A stretch of DNA of 31,732 nucleotides, from NCBI GenBank assembly GCA_034211115.1, contig JAXHTH010000213.1:1-31732 (forward strand), given 5' to 3'. The notes beneath the pieces are model-generated. The model worked only from the letters and a program-made list of their open reading frames with translations, was not told the DNA's origin and ran no database searches. The stretch is from JAXHTH01 sp034211115. Lineage in GTDB: Bacteria; Planctomycetota; Phycisphaerae; Phycisphaerales; SM1A02. A program made the translations under genes and the position numbers. Positions 11,230 to 19,118 of this stretch are shown piece after piece. The stretch's first letter is position 1, and the number at the start of each line of letters is the position of its first letter.

Positions 11230-12161
11230 ATGACCAGCGGCACAGCAACACATCTGAATCCCGTACGACAGACGAGCGAACGCATGCCACATCCACTTCG
11301 CACGGAGGGAGCAGAAAGGAAGTGGCACCGCTCGAACATCGCCCTGATGGTTCTCATGCACGGCCTGGCGGTGCCGGCGCTCGTGCCGGCGTTCTTTCAC
11401 TGGAGCGGCCCCTCCTCATGGCGGTGCTGTTCTACCTTTCCGGCGGGCTCGGTGTCTGCCTCGGCTATCACCGCCTGCTCACGCACCGGAGCCTGCAGAC
11501 ACCGAAGATCGTCGAGTACATCCTGACCCTGCTGGGCACGCTCAGCTATCAGGGCAGCCCGCGGGAATGGGTCGGCACGCACCGCATCCACCACAAGGAG
11601 TCGGACGGCCCGCACGATCCGCATTCACCGCAGCTCGGCTTCACCTGGGCGCACATTCTCTGGTGTTTCTACCGGCACCCGGACGGGTACGATCCGCGCG
11701 ACTTCACGCGCGACCTGCAGCGCGACCGGACGATGATGCTCATCGACCGGTATCACTGGCTGCCGCAGGTTCTGCTCGGCGCTCTTCTGTTCGGGCTGGG
11801 CCGGGCTGTTCTGGAGTCGTGGCAGGGCGGCATGGGCTGGCTCGTGTGGGGCGTGGGCGCGCGCACCATGCTCATGTATCACGCGACGTGGTTCGTCAAC
11901 TCCGCCGCGCATACCTGGGGATACCGCAAGTTCGAGACGCGTGACGGTTCGCGCAACAACTGGTGGGTCGCGCTGATCTCGTTCGGCGAGGGATGGCACA
12001 ACAATCATCACGCGCAGCCGCGCTCCGCCGCGCACGGCATGCGCCGCCGGAAACTCGATCCCACCTACCGGGCGATCCGCCTGATGGAGCGGCTCGGGCT
12101 CGCGAAGCGCGTGGTGCGGCCGAAGCCGCCTGCAACGACCAGGCCGACACCCGGCGATTGA
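11230..12161 (+). CDS. Acyl-CoA/fatty-acid desaturase, frameshifted
   Basis: Integral-membrane di-iron desaturase, delta-9 acyl-CoA/acyl-lipid type, introducing a double bond into fatty acyl chains. The three His boxes are present: GYHRLLTHRS (HxxxxH), THRIHHKE (HxxHH) and WHNNHHAQP (HxxHH), with the family segment MYHATWFVNSAAHTWGYR. The N-terminus (ATG 11230, first membrane helix NIALMVLMHGLAVPALVPAFFHWSG) is in one frame and everything from PLLMAVLFYLSGGLG onward is in the -1 frame. The switch lies at the four-C run 11409-11412; one extra C would restore a protein of about 310 residues, the usual size. Either a sequencing/assembly error, a recent mutation, or (least likely) programmed slippage. 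An internal ATG at 11418 would give a truncated protein lacking the first helices. Confidence 0.85.
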
Positions 12162-12169
12162 GCGCACGA

Positions 12170-12241
12170 CGCAGGGACGACGTCCTCTGCGCGCCCGGTG
12201 CGACCGCCCGGCCGGAACGCGGGCCAGTCGCGCCTGGCCCG
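12170..12241. terminator. Candidate hairpins between convergent genes
   Basis: Two hairpins sit between the desaturase stop and the convergent permease stop. The first (12170-12191) pairs CGCAGGGAC with GTCCTCTGCG around a GAC loop, with one bulge, starting 9 bases after the desaturase stop. The second (12220-12241) pairs CGGGCCA with TGGCCCG around an 8-base loop. Neither has a T-tract, so if they end transcription they are not classic intrinsic terminators. Confidence 0.35.
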
Positions 12242-12340
12242 GACCGCCGCGGCACAGCCGTGCAGGCAGAAGTTCCGGTCAACTCGGAACAGTCCGCCGC
12301 CCCCGACCTCGTTTCCCTCAATCTCGCCGGATATTCGGCG

Positions 12341-14083
12341 TCATTGCGCGCGGCTTCGCATCCGCTGCACCTGCCAGTATGTCGCGGCGACGAAATACGC
12401 GAGCGTCGGCACGAGCAGCCAGGTCTTGAACCACACCAGGCGGTCGGCGTAGTCTGCGGGCGTTGCAAGGTAAACGTACACCGCAAACGCGGCACACACG
12501 ATCAGCGCGACGAGGGCGATGAGACCGCTGGTCCGGAACAAGGTCGCGCGGGAACCACCGGATGCGGTCTCCGGGCCGGACGCCTTCTCCTCGCCGTCAG
12601 CGACGGAAGTATGATCTTCGCCTTCCGCGGCATCGCCCTCCAACGGTGTGATCTGCGCGCGTGCCCCCGCAACGGATGCCAGTAGGATGTAGAGCACGAC
12701 CGTCAGCACGTACACGGGCAGGAACAGGAAGAACAGGTGCAGCGTGTCCGTGAGGTACAGCCCCAGCGCCAGGGCCATCCCGCCTGTCCAGGCCAGCAGG
12801 GCGGGCCAGTTGAGGATCAGGTCGCGGTGATGCGCCCAGTACCGATTCAGTCCGAGGCGCGGAAACAGCCAGTGCTCGGTCATGACGATCGCGCCGGCCG
12901 GCACCAGCAGCAGGCCGTAGATGCCGACGAAGTTGAGCAGCCCGGTGAAGACAAACGGGAAGCAGGCGACGATCGTGGTGACGACACCGACCACGAGCGT
13001 GACCACCCAGCGCGGCCAGTCCGGCGTGATTGCCTGCAGCGCCAAACCGGCGCGATAGAGCGTGGGGTTGGAGGTGGTCCAGCCGGCGATGACCACGGCG
13101 ATCGCGCCGCTCACCCCCAGGGCCTGGTGCGCCACGGCTCCCGAATCCAGGGCCGTCAGCGGCGTCTTCAGGGCCAGGGCGGCGCCCGCGCCCATCACCC
13201 CGGCCGCGATCCACGCCAGATAGTGTCCCAGCAGCATGCCGAACGCGGAGAAAAGCCCGTAACTCGCGCGTGGGGCGTAGCGGAGGATTGCCATGTCCGA
13301 CAGGCCAAGGTGCATGGCAAGGTTGCAGATCCAGGCGAACGCGACGACGTGCCGGAAGCCGATCAGCGGCGGGCCGCCGTCCGGCGTCCTTCCGGTCCAG
13401 ACCGCCTGTTCGCTCATCTCCCAGAACTGCGAAAAGCTGCGCACGCCGCCCACGCCCGTCGCCTCGCCCAGCGCCGGCAGCATCACGAGGGCGCCGGCGA
13501 TGAACATCAGCAGCATCCACGGCGCACAGATCGTGGCGAACGCCGCCAGCCGCCTGAAGCCGGCGATCGCCAGCCACACGACCACCGCCCCCACGGCGCA
13601 CACGGCGATCACGAAACCCGCGTCCGTCGGATACCACTGCGTCTGCGGCGGAATGCCGAAGGGAATGCGCACGGCCGACGCCGACACGGTAATCATGCAG
13701 CCGGCGAGCACGCAGAAGAGCAGCGCGTTCAGCACGTTATAGATCACCGTCAGGACCGGCCCGCCGATCTTGCGCAGATACCAGTACAGCGTCAGTCGCG
13801 TCTGCGTGGCGATCGGCGCGCAGACCAGGGCCCAGCTCAGCACCGCCAGCAGGTTGCCGATCGCCAGCCCCACGATGACGTCGAGCACGCCGGCTCCCCA
13901 TGTGACAAAGAGCGCGCCGATGACAAACTCCGTCGCCGCGACATGCTCGCCCGCATACGAGCCGGCGAAGTAGCTCCAGCCACACAGCTTGTCTTCGCTG
14001 ACGGGTTTGCGGTCGAATTCATAGAGTCGATCGAGGCGCCGGACGACGCCGCCCTGCGGATCGGACCTGGGTACGTGCTCCAT
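12341..14083 (-). CDS. NCS1/cytosine-permease-like transporter
   Basis: Multi-spanning inner-membrane secondary transporter resembling the purine-cytosine permease (NCS1) family. About 12 hydrophobic helices are visible across the chain, with a polar insertion of roughly 50 residues (rich in Glu, Gly and Ala) before the last two helices. The segment AGWTTSNPTLYRAG near residues 333-347 is a conserved family motif, and the N-terminal SYFAGSYAGEHVAATEF lies at the start of TM1. I chose ATG 14083 over ATG 14116 because GGAG stands 8 bases before it and nothing suitable precedes the other; length is then 580. It follows the enolase-superfamily gene on the same strand by about 150 bases, so it may import that enzyme's substrate. 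The two C-terminal helices after the acidic insert are an unusual extension. Confidence 0.8.
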   Translation of the reverse strand: MEHVPRSDPQGGVVRRLDRLYEFDRKPVSEDKLCGWSYFAGSYAGEHVAATEFVIGALFVTWGAGVLDVIVGLAIGNLLAVLSWALVCAPIATQTRLTLYWYLRKIGGPVLTVIYNVLNALLFCVLAGCMITVSASAVRIPFGIPPQTQWYPTDAGFVIAVCAVGAVVVWLAIAGFRRLAAFATICAPWMLLMFIAGALVMLPALGEATGVGGVRSFSQFWEMSEQAVWTGRTPDGGPPLIGFRHVVAFAWICNLAMHLGLSDMAILRYAPRASYGLFSAFGMLLGHYLAWIAAGVMGAGAALALKTPLTALDSGAVAHQALGVSGAIAVVIAGWTTSNPTLYRAGLALQAITPDWPRWVVTLVVGVVTTIVACFPFVFTGLLNFVGIYGLLLVPAGAIVMTEHWLFPRLGLNRYWAHHRDLILNWPALLAWTGGMALALGLYLTDTLHLFFLFLPVYVLTVVLYILLASVAGARAQITPLEGDAAEGEDHTSVADGEEKASGPETASGGSRATLFRTSGLIALVALIVCAAFAVYVYLATPADYADRLVWFKTWLLVPTLAYFVAATYWQVQRMRSRAQ

Positions 14084-14231
14084 CTCCGGTGCTCCAGGGT
14101 TAACTCGCTTCCTCATGCGCAGCCGTCGTCATCGCCCGGCTTGTCGGCAACGCCCTTGCGCGCGGCGCGCTCCGAGCAGTCGCCTTCACGATACACCAAC
14201 TGCGGATCAACAGGAGGATCACCGGCACGAC

Positions 14232-15344
14232 TCACCGCGAGATCTCCAGCATCGGCTCACCCAGCACGTCCATGCGCGGCGTGATGCCCAGGCCCGGTGC
14301 GCTGGGCGCACACATCCGCCCGTTCTCCCGCCGCGGCGCGTTCTCGGCGATGCTGACCGTCACGTAGCTGTTGAAGTCGGTCGAGGTGAAGAGGAACTCC
14401 CGCGGCGTCCCGTGCGCAAGGTGCGCGATGGCCGCCGTCGTGATGTCGCCACCCCACGTATCTTCGACCGTCACGGCGATCCCGAGCTCGATGCACAGGT
14501 CGCGAACCAGCCGGGCGCGGGTCAACCCGCCGAATCTGCTGATCTTGATGTTGACCAGATCCATGGCGCCATCGGCGTGGGCCCGCAGCAGCATCGGAAC
14601 ACTGTCGATGACCTCGTCGAGCACAAACGGGTGATCGCTGCGCCGCCGGATCGACAGACACTCCTCATAGGTCGCGCACGGCTGCTCAATGTAGACATCG
14701 ATGTCGCGCACGCCGCGCGCGACGCGGGCCGCCTCGTGCATCAGCCAGCCGGTGTTCGCATCGGCGACCAGGATATCGCCCGGCTCGAGTCCGGCTGACA
14801 CGGCCCGAATGCGTGCGATGTCGGTCTCGGGATCGCCGCCCGCCTTGAGCTGGAATCGCCGGTAGCCGTCCGCGCGATACGCGGCGACGTTCTCCGCCAT
14901 CTCCTCGGGCGAGCGCTGCGAGATCGCCCGGTACAGCGGAAAGTCCTCGCCGTGCCGCCCGCCGAGCAGTTCGCACACGGGCTGGCCGCTCACCTTCCCG
15001 AGGATGTCCCAGCACGCGATGTCGATGCCGGACTTGGCGTACGGGTGGCCCTTCAAGGCCGCGTCCATCCGACGAGCAATCACGTTCAGCCTGGTTGCGT
15101 CTTCACCAAGCAGGCTGGGTGCGATCTGGACGATTCCCGCCCGGACGCCGGGAGCGTAGGCGGGCAGGTACACCGGTCCCAGGGGGCAGACCTCGCCGTA
15201 GCCCTTGACGCCGCCTTCCGTCTCCACTTCGACCACGGTGCTGTCGAATACCGAGACCGACTTGCCGCCGGACCACTCGTAGCTGCCCTCTCGAAGCGGG
15301 AGATCGACCTGATACGCGCGAATGCGTCGAATGTCGTTTGACAC
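14232..15344 (-). CDS. Enolase-superfamily enzyme (mandelate racemase/muconate lactonizing subgroup)
   Basis: Cytoplasmic Mg-dependent enzyme that abstracts a proton alpha to a carboxylate. It has 370 residues with an N-terminal capping domain and a TIM-like barrel. Metal ligands are D195 (LVADANTGW), E220 (YIEQPC) and D243 (VLDEV). The second-strand motif is QLK (K167), where the classic subgroup has KxK, so the first Lys is Gln; the sixth-strand Lys is K267 (VNIKISRFGGLTRARLV). The tail has EDTWGGDITTAAIAHLAHGTP. These segments recall hydroxyproline-betaine epimerase and cis-3-hydroxy-L-proline dehydratase relatives, but the exact reaction cannot be fixed by eye. The start is GTG 15344, with GGCAGG 6 bases upstream. 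Its neighbours are the NCS1-like permease downstream and an S9 peptidase upstream. Confidence 0.85.
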   Translation of the reverse strand: MSNDIRRIRAYQVDLPLREGSYEWSGGKSVSVFDSTVVEVETEGGVKGYGEVCPLGPVYLPAYAPGVRAGIVQIAPSLLGEDATRLNVIARRMDAALKGHPYAKSGIDIACWDILGKVSGQPVCELLGGRHGEDFPLYRAISQRSPEEMAENVAAYRADGYRRFQLKAGGDPETDIARIRAVSAGLEPGDILVADANTGWLMHEAARVARGVRDIDVYIEQPCATYEECLSIRRRSDHPFVLDEVIDSVPMLLRAHADGAMDLVNIKISRFGGLTRARLVRDLCIELGIAVTVEDTWGGDITTAAIAHLAHGTPREFLFTSTDFNSYVTVSIAENAPRRENGRMCAPSAPGLGITPRMDVLGEPMLEISR

Positions 15345-15383
15345 CAGACACCTGCCTTCCGTACGTGGTGAATGCGGCGTCCA

Positions 15384-15429
15384 CCCCGCCGGTTGCGGGG
15401 CGCCGGCAAGGTAGGGACGGCCGCGTCCC
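15384..15429. repeat. Pair of hairpins between peptidase and enolase-like genes
   Basis: The 170-base gap holds CCCCGC/GCGGGG (15384-15400, 5-base loop) and GGGACG/CGTCCC (15414-15429, GCCG loop). They lie just after the S9 peptidase stop on the minus strand and could mark a transcript end or an RNA processing site. The second has the same GGGACG-N4-CGTCCC form as the hairpin at 11036-11051. No T-run follows either one. Confidence 0.3.
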
Positions 15430-15513
15430 CACGCAACCCGTGGCGCGACGGGCCGGCCTCGCCCCGTCTCGGGTGGGCCCGGCGGCCGGGGCCGTCTCGG
15501 TTCTCCCCCGCGC

Positions 15514-17583
15514 CTACCGCGGACCGGGCGGCAGGTGCTCGATCAGGTATCGCACCATGAGCATGCGCAGGTGCACCTGTGTACCGCGACCCTCGCTGAA
15601 TCCGTGATCGCGATTGGGATAGGCCATGTAATCGAACGGCTTGCCGAGCTCGATGAGCCGGTCGACAAGCCCTTCGGTAATCTGGATGTGCGTGTTGGTT
15701 TCGCCCGTGCCGTGGATGATCAGGAGGTCTCCCGCCAGGCCCTCGGCGAAGTTGATGGGGGCGGATCGACGATACCCCTCCGGATTCACCTCGGGGGTCT
15801 TCATGTAGATTTCCTGGAACCAGGCGTTGTAGAGACGCGGCTGCGGCTTGGGCGCCACTGCGATCCCCACGTGATAGACATCCGGCTTGCGGAACATCGC
15901 ATTGAGCGTGTTCGAGCCGCCGCCGCTCCAGCCCCAGATGCCCACGCGGGTCAGATCGACGTACGGTCGTGTGCGGGCCAGCTCTTTCAGACCGGCCGCC
16001 TGATCCTCCGTGGAGAGGGGACCGAGGCTGCCGGATACGGATCGTCGCCAGGCGGCCCCTTTCGGCGCCGGCGTGCCCCGGTTGTCAATGGACACCACCA
16101 GGTAGCCCAGGTCGGCGATCACACGATGGTAGTGGGCATGGACGCGTCCCCAGGCGTCGAGCACGGTCTGTGCGTGCGGCTCCCCGTACACGTACACCAG
16201 GATCGGGTACATGCGTGAAGGATCGAAGTTGCGGGGCCTGATCATCCACGCGTCCAGGGTGACGCCACCGCCGATATCCAGTTGCAGGAACTCCGTCGGC
16301 TGGTGAATGGCCCGCTCGGCGCGCTCGCGCAGAGGAGCGTTGTCCTCGAGCGTGCGTACGAACCGATGATCGGGCAGGTGGATCAGCTCGGTGACCGGGG
16401 GAGTATCGAAGCGAGAGTACGTGTGGAACGCCCATTGCCCGTCGGGGGAGAAGTCGTAGTCGTGGGTGCCGGGTTGATCGCCGGGCGTGACGCGTTCGGG
16501 CTTCGTGCTGCCGTCGAGGGAGGACCGGTAGAGGTATTTCCGGGTGGCGTCATCGGGTGATGCGTAGTAATAGAACCAGTTGCGCGTCTCGTCGATGTGG
16601 GCCCGCTCGATGATGTCGAATTCGCCGGGCGTCAGCATCTCCACCAGTTCGCCTTCGCGCGAGTAGAGGTAGGCATGGCGCCAGCCGTCCTTCTCGCTCA
16701 AGACCACGAACGCCCGGCCCCCGCGGATCCACTGGAGTCCGGCGTTCTTGTGGTAGCTGGCGACCGTCCAGGCGGGATCGGATTCGTGGTAGATGCGCCT
16801 GATCGCTCCGGTGCGCACGTCGGCGAGGAGGAACTCATGTTCGTCGCGGAACCGGCTCATCGTTTCGATCAGCAGCTCGTCGGAGTTGCCGGCCCACTCG
16901 ACCTGGCCCAGGTAGAAGCCGTCCGGGGAGGCGGGGAGATCGAGCCAGCGGATCTCACCTCCTTCGGCCGCGACGACGCCGACCCGGAGCGAGGGGATGG
17001 TCCCGCCCACCCGCGCGAACCGGGTTTCGGCGACTTCGGGATAGGACGGGTCGCCGGGCACAAGGTACGAGCGCAACCGAACCCGCGACGAGTCGGTTTC
17101 GACGAAGGCAATCCGCGCTCCGTCGGGGCTCCAGACGGCGCGGCCGTTCCAGACGGCCCCGGGCACGGCGTTGTCGGTAAGTTGCTTCCGCGTGTCGCCC
17201 TCGAACTCGCGCACCCACAGATTGCCGTCGTCGAACTCGATCGTGCGTCGGCCGTCCGGGGAGAGGTGACGGGGGCGGCCAGGGTCCGGTTCGGCCTGCG
17301 GGTCCAGGACCGTGCGCCGGCCGTCGGTCACGCGGTAGAGAACACGCACCGGTTGTTCCGACTCCGACACCGGCTCGGAAACGATGTACCCGGAGCTGTC
17401 GGCCATCCACTCCGCGCGGAACGGCGCAGCGCGAAACTCCCCACGGTCGTAGATCGCGCGCAGCCTCGCCTCTGCCTGCTCGAGCAGCGCCGCCTGCGAG
17501 TTCCGGCCGTCACTGTCCGCGGCCGCCGCGACCGCGGCCACCACCGCCAGACCGGCTCCTGCCGCTGTCATGTTCGATCTCAT
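15514..17583 (-). CDS. Secreted S9 family peptidase (DPP IV/prolyl oligopeptidase-like)
   Basis: Serine peptidase of the alpha/beta-hydrolase type with an N-terminal beta-propeller, probably cleaving proline-containing peptides outside the cytoplasm. From ATG 17583 it has 689 residues beginning with a signal peptide (MTAAGAGLAVVAAVAAAADS). This ATG is preceded by AGGCGGGG; the frame also opens at GTG 17703, which overlaps the sulfatase stop (GTGA), adding 40 basic residues. The propeller shows repeats such as LSPDGRR, WSPDGARI and FSPDGQWAF. The catalytic domain has the nucleophile S553 in GIWGWSGGGSN and His660 in YPNRDHGFSEG. At the expected catalytic Asp the motif is HGTGETNTHIQ, so Glu628 takes the place of Asp. 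It follows the sulfatase, probably in one operon. Confidence 0.9.
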   Translation of the reverse strand: MRSNMTAAGAGLAVVAAVAAAADSDGRNSQAALLEQAEARLRAIYDRGEFRAAPFRAEWMADSSGYIVSEPVSESEQPVRVLYRVTDGRRTVLDPQAEPDPGRPRHLSPDGRRTIEFDDGNLWVREFEGDTRKQLTDNAVPGAVWNGRAVWSPDGARIAFVETDSSRVRLRSYLVPGDPSYPEVAETRFARVGGTIPSLRVGVVAAEGGEIRWLDLPASPDGFYLGQVEWAGNSDELLIETMSRFRDEHEFLLADVRTGAIRRIYHESDPAWTVASYHKNAGLQWIRGGRAFVVLSEKDGWRHAYLYSREGELVEMLTPGEFDIIERAHIDETRNWFYYYASPDDATRKYLYRSSLDGSTKPERVTPGDQPGTHDYDFSPDGQWAFHTYSRFDTPPVTELIHLPDHRFVRTLEDNAPLRERAERAIHQPTEFLQLDIGGGVTLDAWMIRPRNFDPSRMYPILVYVYGEPHAQTVLDAWGRVHAHYHRVIADLGYLVVSIDNRGTPAPKGAAWRRSVSGSLGPLSTEDQAAGLKELARTRPYVDLTRVGIWGWSGGGSNTLNAMFRKPDVYHVGIAVAPKPQPRLYNAWFQEIYMKTPEVNPEGYRRSAPINFAEGLAGDLLIIHGTGETNTHIQITEGLVDRLIELGKPFDYMAYPNRDHGFSEGRGTQVHLRMLMVRYLIEHLPPGPR

Positions 17584-17699
17584 CCCCGCCTGCCTTTGTT
17601 TTCGTGAATCCCTGCGCCGAATGACCTGCCCCGCGTCCGACTGTCCTCCGGCAGAGACTGCGTCTTCCGATCGTACAGAGAAGCTGTGATTGGACCGGT

Positions 17700-19100
17700 T
17701 CACTCGTATTCTCCCCTCAACTCATCGCACCTCTTCCTCATCCGCGCGAGGATGTGCCTGTGTTCGGGTTGTGAGGCGAGGTTGACGAGCTGGTCCGGGT
17801 CGGTCTTCAGATCGTGAAGGAACTCGAACACAGGCGCCTGCTCGAAGTAGCGGGCGTAGACGTAGCGTTCTCCCCGTATGCCCTCCCACTTCGGAATGTC
17901 GCGATGCCGCATCAGGTGTTCGCAGAAGAACTCCGTCCGCCAGTCCGACACCGCCGTCCTCTTCGAGAGAAGAGGGCTCAGGCTTCGCCCCTGGTACTGG
18001 GCCGGACGCTCGACTCCGGCCAACGCGAGCAGAGTCGGAGCGATATCGACGTTGAGGACCAGTTCCGTCCGGACCTGCCCTCGGTCCTCCGTCTCGAGAC
18101 GGGGATCATACACGATCAGCGGTACCCGCAGTGCCTGGTCATAGTGCGACCATTTTCCGGCCAGACCGCGATCGCCCATGTAATACCCGTTGTCCGCCGT
18201 GTAGATGATGACGGTATCGTCGGCCAGGTCGAGTTTCTCGAACTCCTTCCGAATGCGGCCGATCACCCGGTCAACGCCGCTGATCATCCGGTAGTAAGCG
18301 CGCATGTTCTTCCGGTATTTCTCCGGCGTGTCCCACCGCCAGAAGTAGCGCTTCCGGTTCAGCGACGTTTTGAGAAACGTCGGCAGACTATCGAAGATCT
18401 CCGGCGCCGAGAGGCGGGGTGCGGGAATGATCGCATCGTCGTACATCCCGTCCATCGCTCGCGGCCACGGGTAGTGATCCTCCATGTTTCCGTCATCTGC
18501 ATGCGCCGCATTGAAGCTGATCGACAGGCAGAACGGCTGTCCCGCGGGAGTCCCGTTCAGGAACTCGATGGCCCGGTCCCCGGCCACTTCCGTCTCGTGC
18601 CGTGTCGTGCCGTCCGGCTGCGTCCTGAAGAAGGGGAGGCCGTGCGGCCTGAAGAAGTCGAACATATCGGATTCCGGCGAGCCCTCGGTCGTCACACCGT
18701 ACTTGCCGATGAAGCCGGTGCGATAGCCTGCCTGACGCAGGAGGGCGGGGTAGCTCATCGCCATGTGAGCGGCGCGAAGGGGGGGCGTGCCGAACGTGTA
18801 GCCGTGGGTGCGTTCGGGCAGGCCGGTGAAAACAGACGCACGGCTGGCCGCGCAGATCGGAGTCGTGACGAATGCATTGCGGAAGCGCACGCCGTCCGAG
18901 GCGAGAGTATCGATCACGGGAGTCCTGATGATGGGATGGCCGGCGCAGCCCAGCGTGTCGTTGCGCTGGTCGTCCACGACGATCAGCACGATATTGGGTC
19001 GCGTCGTCGGGCCGGTGTCCGGGAACGATGTCGGGCCGAAGATCGCTGCCGTGGCCAGGGCGGCTGCGCCCAGGAAGAGTCGTCGACGGAAACGAAGCAT
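17700..19100 (-). CDS. Exported formylglycine-dependent sulfatase (S1 family)
   Basis: Hydrolyses sulfate esters, here most likely on a polysaccharide. It has 466 residues. The N-terminus FRRRLFLGAAALATAAIFG has paired arginines followed by LFLG, resembling a Tat signal. Active-site elements are IVLIVVDDQRND (metal ligands D43, D44), the modification motif C83-A-A-S-R87, where the Cys becomes formylglycine, GKYG (K133), H200, TADNGYYMGD (D303, N304) and GKWSHYDQALRVPLIVYDP (K316). The start has GAGGAG at 19109-19114, 8 bases upstream. It begins 18 bases after the GH78 stop, and its own stop overlaps a GTG of the S9 frame, so it is mid-operon. Maturation needs a formylglycine-generating enzyme or anaerobic equivalent, not present in this window. 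The sulfatase subfamily and substrate cannot be fixed by eye. Confidence 0.94.
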   Translation of the reverse strand: MLRFRRRLFLGAAALATAAIFGPTSFPDTGPTTRPNIVLIVVDDQRNDTLGCAGHPIIRTPVIDTLASDGVRFRNAFVTTPICAASRASVFTGLPERTHGYTFGTPPLRAAHMAMSYPALLRQAGYRTGFIGKYGVTTEGSPESDMFDFFRPHGLPFFRTQPDGTTRHETEVAGDRAIEFLNGTPAGQPFCLSISFNAAHADDGNMEDHYPWPRAMDGMYDDAIIPAPRLSAPEIFDSLPTFLKTSLNRKRYFWRWDTPEKYRKNMRAYYRMISGVDRVIGRIRKEFEKLDLADDTVIIYTADNGYYMGDRGLAGKWSHYDQALRVPLIVYDPRLETEDRGQVRTELVLNVDIAPTLLALAGVERPAQYQGRSLSPLLSKRTAVSDWRTEFFCEHLMRHRDIPKWEGIRGERYVYARYFEQAPVFEFLHDLKTDPDQLVNLASQPEHRHILARMRKRCDELRGEYE

Positions 19101-19118
19101 CGTCGGATCTCCTCGAGG

